Source of the DNA: a virus
Length of the DNA stretch: 31,240 nt
IMG/VR virus record: IMGVR_UViG_3300042006_000176
Location: 1 to 31,240 of that record
Strand: one strand, 5' to 3'
The position numbers and the translations under genes are program-made. The notes below the pieces were generated by a model, which saw only the letters and a list, made by a program, of their open reading frames with translations, had not been told where the DNA came from and made no database searches. Of the stretch, positions 19,665 to 25,730 are shown piece after piece. The stretch's first letter is position 1. Each line of letters starts with the position of its first letter.

Positions 19665-20122
19665 GCATCGATAAACAAAAGCTCCAGAAGCTGCTGTGGG
19701 CCGAGGCTGCATCATTCCGGGCCGACTGCGCAGACTGGAAGCGCAACACTGAGGCGCTGCAGGAATTCCTCGGGGAGAAGACCGTGGAGGAGGTGGCGCT
19801 GGAGCTGCTGGCTGAAAACGAGCGACTTGCTGCATTCGAAGGGGCATATACAACGGCCTGCAACGTCCGCAATCGACTCATCAAAGAGAACGAGGCGCTG
19901 CGCCAGAATGCTGAGCGGTACGAGTGGCTGCGAGACAAGCAGACATTCATCTGGTTGATTCAGGACTGGTTTCCGAGTGATGCCGAGTTCACTGATGTGG
20001 ACGCCGAGATCGACGCCGCCATGTGCAGCGGGCGACCAAATTCCTGTGGGAGCGAGCAAGGGCCCATTTCGGCTGAAACGCCCATTCCAGAGCGCTCTGC
20101 CTGTAGGAGCGAGAATCCATGA
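19661..20122 (+). CDS. Coiled-coil early protein with REP-derived tail, 153 aa
   Basis: ATGA overlap with the preceding gene sets ATG 19661 (MSIDKQKLQKLLWAEAASFR). Residues 1-90 are coiled-coil-like (ALELLAENERLAAFEGAY, KENEALRQNAERYEWLRDKQ), a design common in phage Ea22-type early proteins. From about residue 125 the sequence turns low-complexity (Ser/Pro/Glu), encoded by DNA containing two REP-like 14-mers (20043-20056, 20100-20113). The original protein probably ended near there. The stop overlaps ninB. Function unknown. Confidence 0.6.
   Translation: MSIDKQKLQKLLWAEAASFRADCADWKRNTEALQEFLGEKTVEEVALELLAENERLAAFEGAYTTACNVRNRLIKENEALRQNAERYEWLRDKQTFIWLIQDWFPSDAEFTDVDAEIDAAMCSGRPNSCGSEQGPISAETPIPERSACRSENP
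20043..20113. repeat. Pseudomonas REP-like direct repeat pair
   Basis: CCTGTGGGAGCGAG (20043-20056) and CCTGTAGGAGCGAG (20100-20113) differ at one base and are 57 bp apart. Both match the start of the short REP elements that are abundant between genes in P. fluorescens-group genomes. The second copy supplies the ribosome-binding site (AGGAG) of ninB. Confidence 0.55.
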
Positions 20123-20520
20123 ATCCCGAATACACGATTCGCGACCGAAGTGATATCAGCCGTCTCGCCGGCGCCTTGCACGCCATCGACTTGACCAAGC
20201 CGAAGGTGGTGGTGATCCGCGACGAGAAACGCCCGGACGTCTGCAACCGCAAGATGTGGGCAATGCTCAAGGACGTATCCGAGCAGGTCATCTGGCACGG
20301 CAAGAAGCTGACCAGTGAAGACTGGAAGTGCCTCTTCAGTGCCTCGCTGGAGAAGCAGCGCGCAGAGCCTGGCCTCGACCGTGGCTTCGTCGTCATGGCC
20401 GTATCGACCCGCAAGCAGTCGCAGAAGTGGTTCAGCGATCTGTTCGAGCTGATGCATGCCTTCGGCGCCGAGCATGACGTGCGCTGGACTGAGCAGGATA
20501 AGTGGGGAGGGCGGTATTAA
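20119..20520 (+). CDS. ninB: NinB (lambda Orf-like recombination mediator)
   Basis: The 133-aa sequence matches the NinB family: NRKMWAMLKDVSEQVIWHGK (residues 34-53), then LTSEDWKCLFSASLEKQ, then FVVMAVSTRKQSQKWFSDLF. NinB (Orf) binds single-stranded DNA and SSB and can substitute for RecFOR in phage recombination. ATG 20119 overlaps the preceding stop (ATGA); the AGGAG comes from a REP-like repeat. The TAA shares a base with the ninG start. Confidence 0.9.
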   Translation: MNPEYTIRDRSDISRLAGALHAIDLTKPKVVVIRDEKRPDVCNRKMWAMLKDVSEQVIWHGKKLTSEDWKCLFSASLEKQRAEPGLDRGFVVMAVSTRKQSQKWFSDLFELMHAFGAEHDVRWTEQDKWGGRY

Positions 20521-21119
20521 TGCGCACTGACCTCAAGGATGTGAAGCAGAAAACCTGCAAGGCCTGCGGCGGGAAGTTCGCGCCGATGTTTAACACCACT
20601 CAGGTGGTGTGCAGCCCGAAATGCGCGCTGGCTCACGCGCCGGCAAACACCGAGAAGGCCCGCAAGGCGATCAACCAGCGCGACCGCCGCGAGATCCAGG
20701 TGCGCAAGGAGAAGCTGAAGAGCAGGGCGGATCACCTGCGTGAAGCCCAGGCCGCCGTGAACGAGTACGTCCGCCTGCGTGACGCGCATCTGCCATGCAT
20801 CAGCTGCGACTCGATGCCGAACGACAACGACCTCATGACCGGCAGCCGCTGGGACGCCGGGCACTACCGATCTGTCGGTGCCTGTCCGGAGCTGCGCTTC
20901 GAGCCGCTGAATATTCACCGCCAGTGCGTGAAGTGCAACCGCAACCTGTCCGGTAACGCGGTGGAGTACCGCATCCGGTTGGTACTGCGCATCGGCGCCG
21001 AAAAAGTGATTTGGTTGGAAGGGCCTCATGAGTCCCGCAAGTACACCGTCGAAGAAATCAAAACCATCAAGGCCGAATACCGGGCCAAGACCCGCGAACT
21101 GAAGAGGGCTGCAGCATGA
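20520..21119 (+). CDS. ninG: NinG-like recombination protein
   Basis: The start ATG 20520 overlaps the ninB stop (TAATG), with GGGAGG about 9 nt upstream. The 199-aa protein has an N-terminal zinc ribbon (Cys13, Cys16, Cys31, Cys35), a long basic helix (KARKAINQRDRREIQVRKEK) and a C-terminal HNH-like zinc fold (LPCISCD ... WDAGHYRSVGACPELRFEPL ... HRQCVKCN), the layout of lambda NinG (Rap). Rap is a structure-specific endonuclease that cuts recombination intermediates. It works beside NinB and the ERF/YqaJ pair. Confidence 0.9.
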   Translation: MRTDLKDVKQKTCKACGGKFAPMFNTTQVVCSPKCALAHAPANTEKARKAINQRDRREIQVRKEKLKSRADHLREAQAAVNEYVRLRDAHLPCISCDSMPNDNDLMTGSRWDAGHYRSVGACPELRFEPLNIHRQCVKCNRNLSGNAVEYRIRLVLRIGAEKVIWLEGPHESRKYTVEEIKTIKAEYRAKTRELKRAAA

Positions 21120-21661
21120 CCTATCGCAACGTGATTTCCGCCGTAGTCCGCGCGCTGGCCGCCGAGACAATCAGCTCGACTGGGGGCTGCGACTTCGAGC
21201 CAAAGGTCCAATGCGCCAAACAGAAAGGGGAGATAGTCGGCAAAGAAGCCGCCTTTCTCCAGGACTGCTGGGTGTTCGGCCGTCTCCACAAGTCGCTAAC
21301 GCCGGCGCACTGGCGCGCACTGGTAGCGAAATATTCGACGCACGAAGAGCGCAAGCACAGCGCGATCCTCGAGTTGCTGAACTCGGTCAGGTCTCCGGCG
21401 CCACAACGGTTCCGTGAGTGCGCAGTGCTGACCTGGGCGATTCCGCAAATTGGCGGCACTGACGGAAAGCGTTCGTCTGCGGTGTTGCCTTCTGCCTGGT
21501 ACGACATTACCAACTGGGACAACGACGGCAAGCCGGAGTCGACTCGGTATCGGTGGCGATCATCGATTCGAAAATCGCTCGATGATCAGGTCAACGAAGC
21601 ACTGACGGCAGCGCAGGAGCTGCTCGATGCGGAGGGTTTGATCGAAAGTTGCGCGGCGTAG
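21116..21661 (+). CDS. Q-like late antitermination protein
   Basis: ATG 21116 overlaps the ninG stop (ATGA). The 181-aa protein includes DCWVFGRLHKSLTPAHWRAL, then VAKYSTHEERKHSAILEL and a PAPQRFRECAVLTWAIP block, as remembered for antiterminator Q-type proteins of Pseudomonas and other lambdoid phages. It is last in the PR operon, followed by a candidate late promoter and a strong terminator, which is the lambda Q-PR'-tR' order. It would load on RNA polymerase at PR' so that it reads through the terminators to the lysis and head genes. Confidence 0.75.
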   Translation: MTYRNVISAVVRALAAETISSTGGCDFEPKVQCAKQKGEIVGKEAAFLQDCWVFGRLHKSLTPAHWRALVAKYSTHEERKHSAILELLNSVRSPAPQRFRECAVLTWAIPQIGGTDGKRSSAVLPSAWYDITNWDNDGKPESTRYRWRSSIRKSLDDQVNEALTAAQELLDAEGLIESCAA

Positions 21662-21671
21662 CAAAAAGCCG

Positions 21672-21700
21672 TTGCAGTGAGTGAGAAAGTGAGAGAATAT
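21672..21700 (+). promoter_or_regulatory. PR'-like late promoter
   Basis: TTGCAG (21672-21677) and GAATAT (21695-21700) are separated by 17 bp. Transcription would start near 21707 and meet the terminator at 21744 within about 40 nt. This fits Q-dependent late promoters, which make a short terminated RNA until Q acts. Confidence 0.6.
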
Positions 21701-21743
21701 TTACCCATCCTGTCGATCTTGCGCGTAACGGATTGACACACCA

Positions 21744-21770
21744 AACCCGGCCACGGCGCCGGGTTTTTTA
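21744..21770 (+). terminator. tR'-like intrinsic terminator
   Basis: AACCCGGC (21744-21751) and GCCGGGTT (21758-21765) form a perfect 8-bp stem with a 6-nt loop, followed by TTTTA on the plus strand. It ends the early operon and would block late transcription unless the polymerase is antiterminated. Confidence 0.88.
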
Positions 21771-21813
21771 TTGGCTCGAATTTACCTGTAGCCAGGACAG
21801 CCTTCGGGAAGGC

Positions 21814-22554
21814 CTAGATACCTGCTTCGAGCTTTAGTCGCTCTATAGCGCGAGCGCATCCGTATTCTGCAGACTTTTTGAGATATCTCATTTGTTCTTG
21901 CTTAAGATTCTGCGTCCACATTTGAGTTGAGAGGCTCATGTAGAGATCCGCACGAACTGCTTTTTCATCAAGTGAATCGATTGCATTTTCACGGTTGGAG
22001 GCGTGCTTACGGTCGCATTTCGGCAAAAGTACTGGCTGCGGATAGTACTTACTGTACGCGCCTGTCGGTTCAGGCAAGGCATCAACCAGTGATCGAAACT
22101 CGACGGTTTTTACATCGTTGAAGCAGTAGCTGATCATCTGTAGACCAGCCGGAGCGAATCCCTTTGTCAGGCTTGATTTCAACAAAGAGCAAACCCGACC
22201 TACCACCTGCTCTCTGGGATCAAATTCTATTGCAAGCCAAGCAAGTCGGTATTGTGCGGCGGGATTACCTTCATCAGATGAGAGCCTGAGTAACGGGGTT
22301 GCCTCCACCAGCAGTGAGCTTATTTTGTTTTTTAGTGCTTCTTTTTTCCCATCTGGGATTTTTTCGTTCTTGAGTAGCTGATGCTGAAGACTGAATAGCT
22401 CGTTGTTTAAGTCGTCAATCTCATCCAGGTAAGGCAATGCCTTGAAGTACAGCGCTTCAGCTCCGGGTGAAACGCCAAGTGGCACCGCGTTTGCTGGACC
22501 GGTGAGGCAAGCCAATAAGGCTAGCGAAAGATGTCCGAGATTGCTTTTGGCCAC
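21814..22554 (-). CDS. Exported cargo protein with Sel1/TPR-like helices
   Basis: GTG 22554 has GAGG upstream and opens a signal peptide (LGHLSLALLACLTGPANAVP) with a likely cleavage after ANA. The mature part is helical: LLVEATPLLRLSSDEGNPAA followed by QYRLAWLAIEFD, and near the C-terminus YLKKSAEYGCARAIERLKLE, resembling Sel1-type repeats. At about 46% GC and transcribed against the late genes, it sits between two rightward terminators. This is a typical lysogenic-conversion gene. A periplasmic role is inferred from the signal peptide. Confidence 0.65.
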   Translation of the reverse strand: MAKSNLGHLSLALLACLTGPANAVPLGVSPGAEALYFKALPYLDEIDDLNNELFSLQHQLLKNEKIPDGKKEALKNKISSLLVEATPLLRLSSDEGNPAAQYRLAWLAIEFDPREQVVGRVCSLLKSSLTKGFAPAGLQMISYCFNDVKTVEFRSLVDALPEPTGAYSKYYPQPVLLPKCDRKHASNRENAIDSLDEKAVRADLYMSLSTQMWTQNLKQEQMRYLKKSAEYGCARAIERLKLEAGI

Positions 22555-22637
22555 TCCGCCATCCTCGTAATGATTTGCTGTGATAGAGATTATTCAACGC
22601 CCAGTATGCCCGCTGACGCGCTACCTTTTCCATATTC

Positions 22638-22665
22638 AAAGCCTCTGCATTCGCAGGGGTTTTTT
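22638..22665 (+). terminator. Intrinsic terminator upstream of holin
   Basis: CCTCTGC (22642-22648) and GCAGGGG (22653-22659) form a 7-bp stem with one G-U pair and a 4-nt loop, followed by six T. It faces rightward, upstream of the lysis genes, so late transcription must read through it as well as through the terminator at 21744. Confidence 0.75.
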
Positions 22666-22729
22666 CGTTTCCGGCTCCCCACACCCATAGCCCCTAGCTG
22701 GGAGTGCAGCGGACGCCGGATTTATCAAT

Positions 22730-22744
22730 CTCCCCAAGGGGGAG
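22730..22744 (+). promoter_or_regulatory. Hairpin masking the holin ribosome-binding site
   Basis: CTCCCC (22730-22735) and GGGGAG (22739-22744) form a perfect 6-bp stem with a 3-nt loop. The 3' arm is the Shine-Dalgarno sequence for the holin start at 22754. Lambda S has a comparable structure that sets the choice between two starts and the timing of lysis. Confidence 0.6.
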
Positions 22745-22753
22745 GCAACCCGG

Positions 22754-23077
22754 ATGCCAAACATGCCTGACAAGCCAGACACATGGGCCAAGCTCTGGCT
22801 GGCGTTGAGCAATCCGCTAATGGCGGGCGTCATCATGGCCATCACCGTTTGCTTGCTTCGCGTCATATACGACGGAAAAGAAACCAGCGTGCGCCGGATC
22901 ATTTTCGAGGCGCTGATTTGCGGATCGCTGAGTCTGGTCGCATCGAGCGTTATTGAGTGGATGGCCTGGCCTTCAAGCCTATCGATAGCCGCCGGAGGGA
23001 CTATTGGGTTCCTCGGCGTGACAGCCATTCGCGAGCTGGTGACCCGCTTCCTCGGTCGCAAGGCGGATGCCGCATGA
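22754..23077 (+). CDS. Lambda S-type holin
   Basis: The 107-aa protein starts MPNMPDKPDTWAKLW, recalling the MPEKHD start of lambda S, and has three transmembrane segments (about 18-40, 49-70, 75-95) with a charged C-terminus (RFLGRK). Holins open the inner membrane at a set time. A second ATG (Met4) gives a dual start, but no extra positive residue separates Met1 from Met4, unlike lambda S107/S105, so an antiholin function of the longer form is uncertain. The ribosome-binding site lies in a hairpin. The stop overlaps the Rz start. Confidence 0.85.
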   Translation: MPNMPDKPDTWAKLWLALSNPLMAGVIMAITVCLLRVIYDGKETSVRRIIFEALICGSLSLVASSVIEWMAWPSSLSIAAGGTIGFLGVTAIRELVTRFLGRKADAA

Positions 23078-23460
23078 AGGCCTTCGCTGCTGCAATCATC
23101 ATCGCCCTGGTCGGCCTGCTCCTCATTGGGATTCAGCAGTCGCGCGTCGTCGCTCTTCGCGGGGAGGTGGCATTCGAAGCCAGCGAGAAGAAGAAGGCGG
23201 TCGACGCCAACCTCGAAAGCCAGGCCACGATCACGACGCTGCGCGCCGAAGCCCAGCGCAACGCCGATTACCAGAAAGACCTGAACAAGCGTTTACAAGC
23301 CAGCCAAGCCAAAGCCAAAAAGGCGGAGAAGAACTTTGAAGAACTCAAGCGCAACAGCAAGCCTGTTCGTGATTGGGCTGCTCAGCCTCTGCCTGACGGC
23401 CTGCGCGGGAAAGCCGCCACTGGTAACAAAGACAGCGGCAGTAAGAGTCGAGCCCCCTGA
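23074..23460 (+). CDS. Rz-like i-spanin
   Basis: ATG 23074 overlaps the holin stop (ATGA). The 128-aa protein has an N-terminal membrane anchor (AAAIIIALVGLLLIGIQ, residues 5-21) and a long periplasmic coiled coil (about 30-100: EASEKKKAVDANLESQ, QKDLNKRLQASQAKAKK), the layout of Rz. Together with the outer-membrane lipoprotein Rz1 it fuses the two membranes in the last step of lysis. No endolysin gene lies between holin and Rz as it does in lambda. Confidence 0.85.
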   Translation: MKAFAAAIIIALVGLLLIGIQQSRVVALRGEVAFEASEKKKAVDANLESQATITTLRAEAQRNADYQKDLNKRLQASQAKAKKAEKNFEELKRNSKPVRDWAAQPLPDGLRGKAATGNKDSGSKSRAP

Positions 23461-23602
23461 ACTGGTGCCATGCGAGCGAGTAGCTGATGAAGACCTCGCC
23501 GACAACGGCCAACTGTGGGAGCTGAAGAACCAAGCCATCAACCTGCTCGACACCTGTGCAGACCAGGTGGACGCGCAGATCAAGCGCAGTCAGAGCAAGT
23601 GA
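23336..23602 (+). CDS. Rz1-like o-spanin lipoprotein
   Basis: The frame overlaps the 3' end of Rz in another frame (23336-23460), the usual spanin arrangement. It begins at TTG 23336, with GCGGAG upstream; GTG 23369 is an alternative. The lipobox LTAC (SLCLTAC, Cys23) is followed by Gly-Lys-Pro-Pro, and Pro-rich spacing recurs in RVEPPELVPC. The 88 aa extend beyond Rz, longer than lambda Rz1. The mature lipoprotein is anchored in the outer membrane and pairs with the i-spanin. Confidence 0.85.
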   Translation: MKNSSATASLFVIGLLSLCLTACAGKPPLVTKTAAVRVEPPELVPCERVADEDLADNGQLWELKNQAINLLDTCADQVDAQIKRSQSK

Positions 23603-23646
23603 TACGAACCACGTTTTTGGATGCGTCAAATAGTGGCGCGGGACGA

Positions 23647-24087
23647 TTACGGTGTATGGGTGAGGCTCGATGAGGCGGCATAGCAAGCACGCAAGGTTTG
23701 TTGATATTGCTCCATCACTTCTTTAAGGGAGACTACTCTCTCAGGGTAGTACTTCAGTGCGAAGCTGATGTCGGACCTTATATCGTCGACATCCAGTTTG
23801 ATTGGCGTGCATCGATCGTTTTCCAACTGACGCACTCTCCCCTCTGAAGCCGAGAGCGTTGCGGTCTGTTTGTTGTAGGCCTCTATCCATCGGTTGAGTG
23901 AAGTGGTTAGCCCGTCATTGGCCTTTCTAAAGTCCTCGACTCGCTCCCTAACGTTCGTTAAATCGCTGTCTTGACGACCGTAGTGAGCGGCAACTCCAGC
24001 TATTGTTGTAGCGACCCCCAAAGCGAAAGACCAAAATGCAATTGTTAGTTTGGGGCGGAGAGGGCCAGCTTGTTGCGCTTCACTCAT
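23647..24087 (-). CDS. Membrane-anchored coiled-coil cargo protein, 146 aa
   Basis: ATG 24087 (MSEAQQAGPLRPKLTIAFWS) has AAGGAAG upstream. One transmembrane segment (about 14-34, LTIAFWSFALGVATTIAGVA) is followed by a coiled-coil-like helical domain (DLTNVRERVEDFRKANDGLT, then TLSASEGRVRQLENDR). It is encoded against the late operon just after the spanins and is AT-richer. It may be a lysogen-expressed exclusion or envelope protein. No family recognised. Confidence 0.6.
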   Translation of the reverse strand: MSEAQQAGPLRPKLTIAFWSFALGVATTIAGVAAHYGRQDSDLTNVRERVEDFRKANDGLTTSLNRWIEAYNKQTATLSASEGRVRQLENDRCTPIKLDVDDIRSDISFALKYYPERVVSLKEVMEQYQQTLRACYAASSSLTHTP

Positions 24088-24160
24088 ATGGGCTTCCTTG
24101 TGGTATGACCTCTATCAATACCGGTAACCATCCCCCAATTCAATACGGAATAGCGCGCCG

Positions 24161-24634
24161 ATGACGACCGTTGCCTACAAAGACGGCGTGATCGCGTATG
24201 ACTCTCGCGTCACTCGCGGCTCACTCATCGACCACGATGACTACGAGAAGCTCATCCACAGGAATGGGCATCAGTTCCTGTTCACTGGTTGCGGTGCTGA
24301 CTTTGCCGCTCTGATGGATGAGTTCTTCGGCGTGAAGGTCAGCGATAAACCGCTCGATGCGAATGGCCTGGTCATAACGAATGGCAGGATTTGCCAAATT
24401 GGTCGCGACGCCGAGAGCGGCTTCTGGTTGGACGATGTGTGGATGGAGCGCTCATTTGCCATCGGTAGCGGGCGCGACTTCGCACTCGCTGCGATGGATA
24501 TGGGCGCAACAGCCAAGGAGGCTGTCGAGGTGGCAGCGAAGCGTGATGTTTACACCGGCGGCACGATCCGCACACTGGTCATTGACGAGGGAAGGGCTGA
24601 TGCAAAGACCACTTCCGCCGGCGTCACTGCTTGA
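24161..24634 (+). CDS. Proteasome/HslV-like Ntn hydrolase
   Basis: The N-terminus MTTVAYKDGVIAYDSRVTRG corresponds to the start of proteasome beta/HslV subunits: removal of Met would expose the Thr nucleophile, Asp14 matches the conserved Asp17 and Lys30 (YEKLI) the catalytic Lys33. HQFLFTGCGADFAALM and FAIGSGRDFALAAMDMGA followed by TAKEAVEVAAKRD match the family's GSG and helix motifs. At 157 aa it is slightly shorter than HslV. No ATPase partner is present. In the late operon it may process a virion or host protein; this is inference. Confidence 0.75.
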   Translation: MTTVAYKDGVIAYDSRVTRGSLIDHDDYEKLIHRNGHQFLFTGCGADFAALMDEFFGVKVSDKPLDANGLVITNGRICQIGRDAESGFWLDDVWMERSFAIGSGRDFALAAMDMGATAKEAVEVAAKRDVYTGGTIRTLVIDEGRADAKTTSAGVTA

Positions 24635-25223
24635 GCTGTCCGACCTTTCCGACCTCGGCATTCGTCTGACGCCAGCGCCTGATGTGTGGGAATGGCTCCA
24701 AGCCGAGATCCTCGCCGACACCGGCAGCATCCACAACGAAGACCATGCCCACCTGATCGATGCGGACGTGCGAGTGATGTGGGCGTCTGCTGCCTTCACG
24801 AAGAAAGGGCGTACGGTGGTGGGCCAGGCCGAACAGGTAGCGTTCCGCGCGGGTGGTTGGCAGAAGGCCCGGATGGAACAGCAGATGCTGGATTGGTTCG
24901 GCGACGTGCCGGCCTACATCATCACGCTGGCTGCTGACTACTGCGCCCAATGCTCTGACGCTGAGTTCTGCGCACTGGTCGAGCATGAGCTGTACCACAT
25001 CGCCCAGGCGACCGATCAGTACGGCGCACCCAAGTTCACCCAGGAAGGATTTCCCAAGCTTGAGATGCGCGGACACGACGTTGAAGAGTTCGTCGGTGTA
25101 GTACGTCGGTATGGGGCGAGCCCTCAAGTGCAAGAGCTGGTGGACGCTGCAAACAATCCTGCTGAGGTGGGGAAATTGAACATATCGAGGGCCTGCGGAA
25201 CCTGTCTGCTCAAGTCGGCCTGA
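24600..25223 (+). CDS. Putative phage zinc metallopeptidase (HExxH)
   Basis: ATG 24600 (MQRPLPPASLLELSDLSDLG) lies after GAGGGAAGG, 35 bp inside the end of the Ntn hydrolase gene. HELYH (residues 129-133) in CALVEHELYHIAQATDQYG is an HExxH zinc site, as in the putative phage metallopeptidase family. AYIITLAADYCAQCSDAEFC comes just before it; EMRGHDVEEFV may supply the third ligand. Phages often place this gene ahead of the terminase. Its substrate is unknown. Confidence 0.8.
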   Translation: MQRPLPPASLLELSDLSDLGIRLTPAPDVWEWLQAEILADTGSIHNEDHAHLIDADVRVMWASAAFTKKGRTVVGQAEQVAFRAGGWQKARMEQQMLDWFGDVPAYIITLAADYCAQCSDAEFCALVEHELYHIAQATDQYGAPKFTQEGFPKLEMRGHDVEEFVGVVRRYGASPQVQELVDAANNPAEVGKLNISRACGTCLLKSA

Positions 25224-25253
25224 CTTTGACAGTACTTTGACGGATGCCCACTT

Positions 25254-25730
25254 ATGGCCGCACTCAGAGACGAGGTGAAAGCCTTTGTCGTACAGGCTCT
25301 CGCCTGCTTTGACACGCCATCTCAAGTGGTGGCGTCCGTCAAAGAAAGATTCGGGCTCGAAGTGACCCGCCAGCAATGCGAGGCATACGACCCAACCAAG
25401 TACGTTGGACGCAACCTGCACGTGAAGTGGCAGACGCTTTTCAACGACACCCGCAAGCGCTTTCGTGAGGAGACGGCAGAGATCCCGATCGCCAACAGAG
25501 CGTATCGACTTCGCACCTTGGGGCGCATGGCCGAGAAGGCCGAGAACATGAAGAACATGGCGCTGACTGCCCAGTTGTTGGAGCAGGCAGCCAAAGAAGT
25601 GGGCGACGTTTACGTGAATCGTCGGCTCGAACCTGAAAAACCTCTGGGCTCCCAAGCGGACCAGCAGCACGCCGTTGCTGAGTACACCCTGGAGCCTGAT
25701 GAAAATGTCCCCGCTACCCCGTACCTATGA
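25254..25730 (+). CDS. DUF2280-type small terminase subunit
   Basis: The start MAALRDEVKAFVVQALACFD, then TPSQVVASVKERFGLEVTRQ, and IPIANRAYRLRTLGRMAEKA, match DUF2280, found immediately ahead of phage large terminases and thought to be the small subunit that recognises packaging-site DNA. TPSQVVASVKERFGLEVTRQ has the form of a helix-turn-helix. 158 aa. The Shine-Dalgarno is weak. Its 3' end overlaps the large terminase start by 32 bp. Confidence 0.8.
   Translation: MAALRDEVKAFVVQALACFDTPSQVVASVKERFGLEVTRQQCEAYDPTKYVGRNLHVKWQTLFNDTRKRFREETAEIPIANRAYRLRTLGRMAEKAENMKNMALTAQLLEQAAKEVGDVYVNRRLEPEKPLGSQADQQHAVAEYTLEPDENVPATPYL

Noticed and set aside
18762-19853. 363-codon open frame on the minus strand
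   Set aside because: Antisense to the well-supported O-like, P-position and coiled-coil genes; those have overlaps and start signals, this frame does not.
24624-25670. 348-codon open frame on the minus strand
   Set aside because: Antisense to the HExxH metallopeptidase and DUF2280 terminase genes, which have recognisable motifs.
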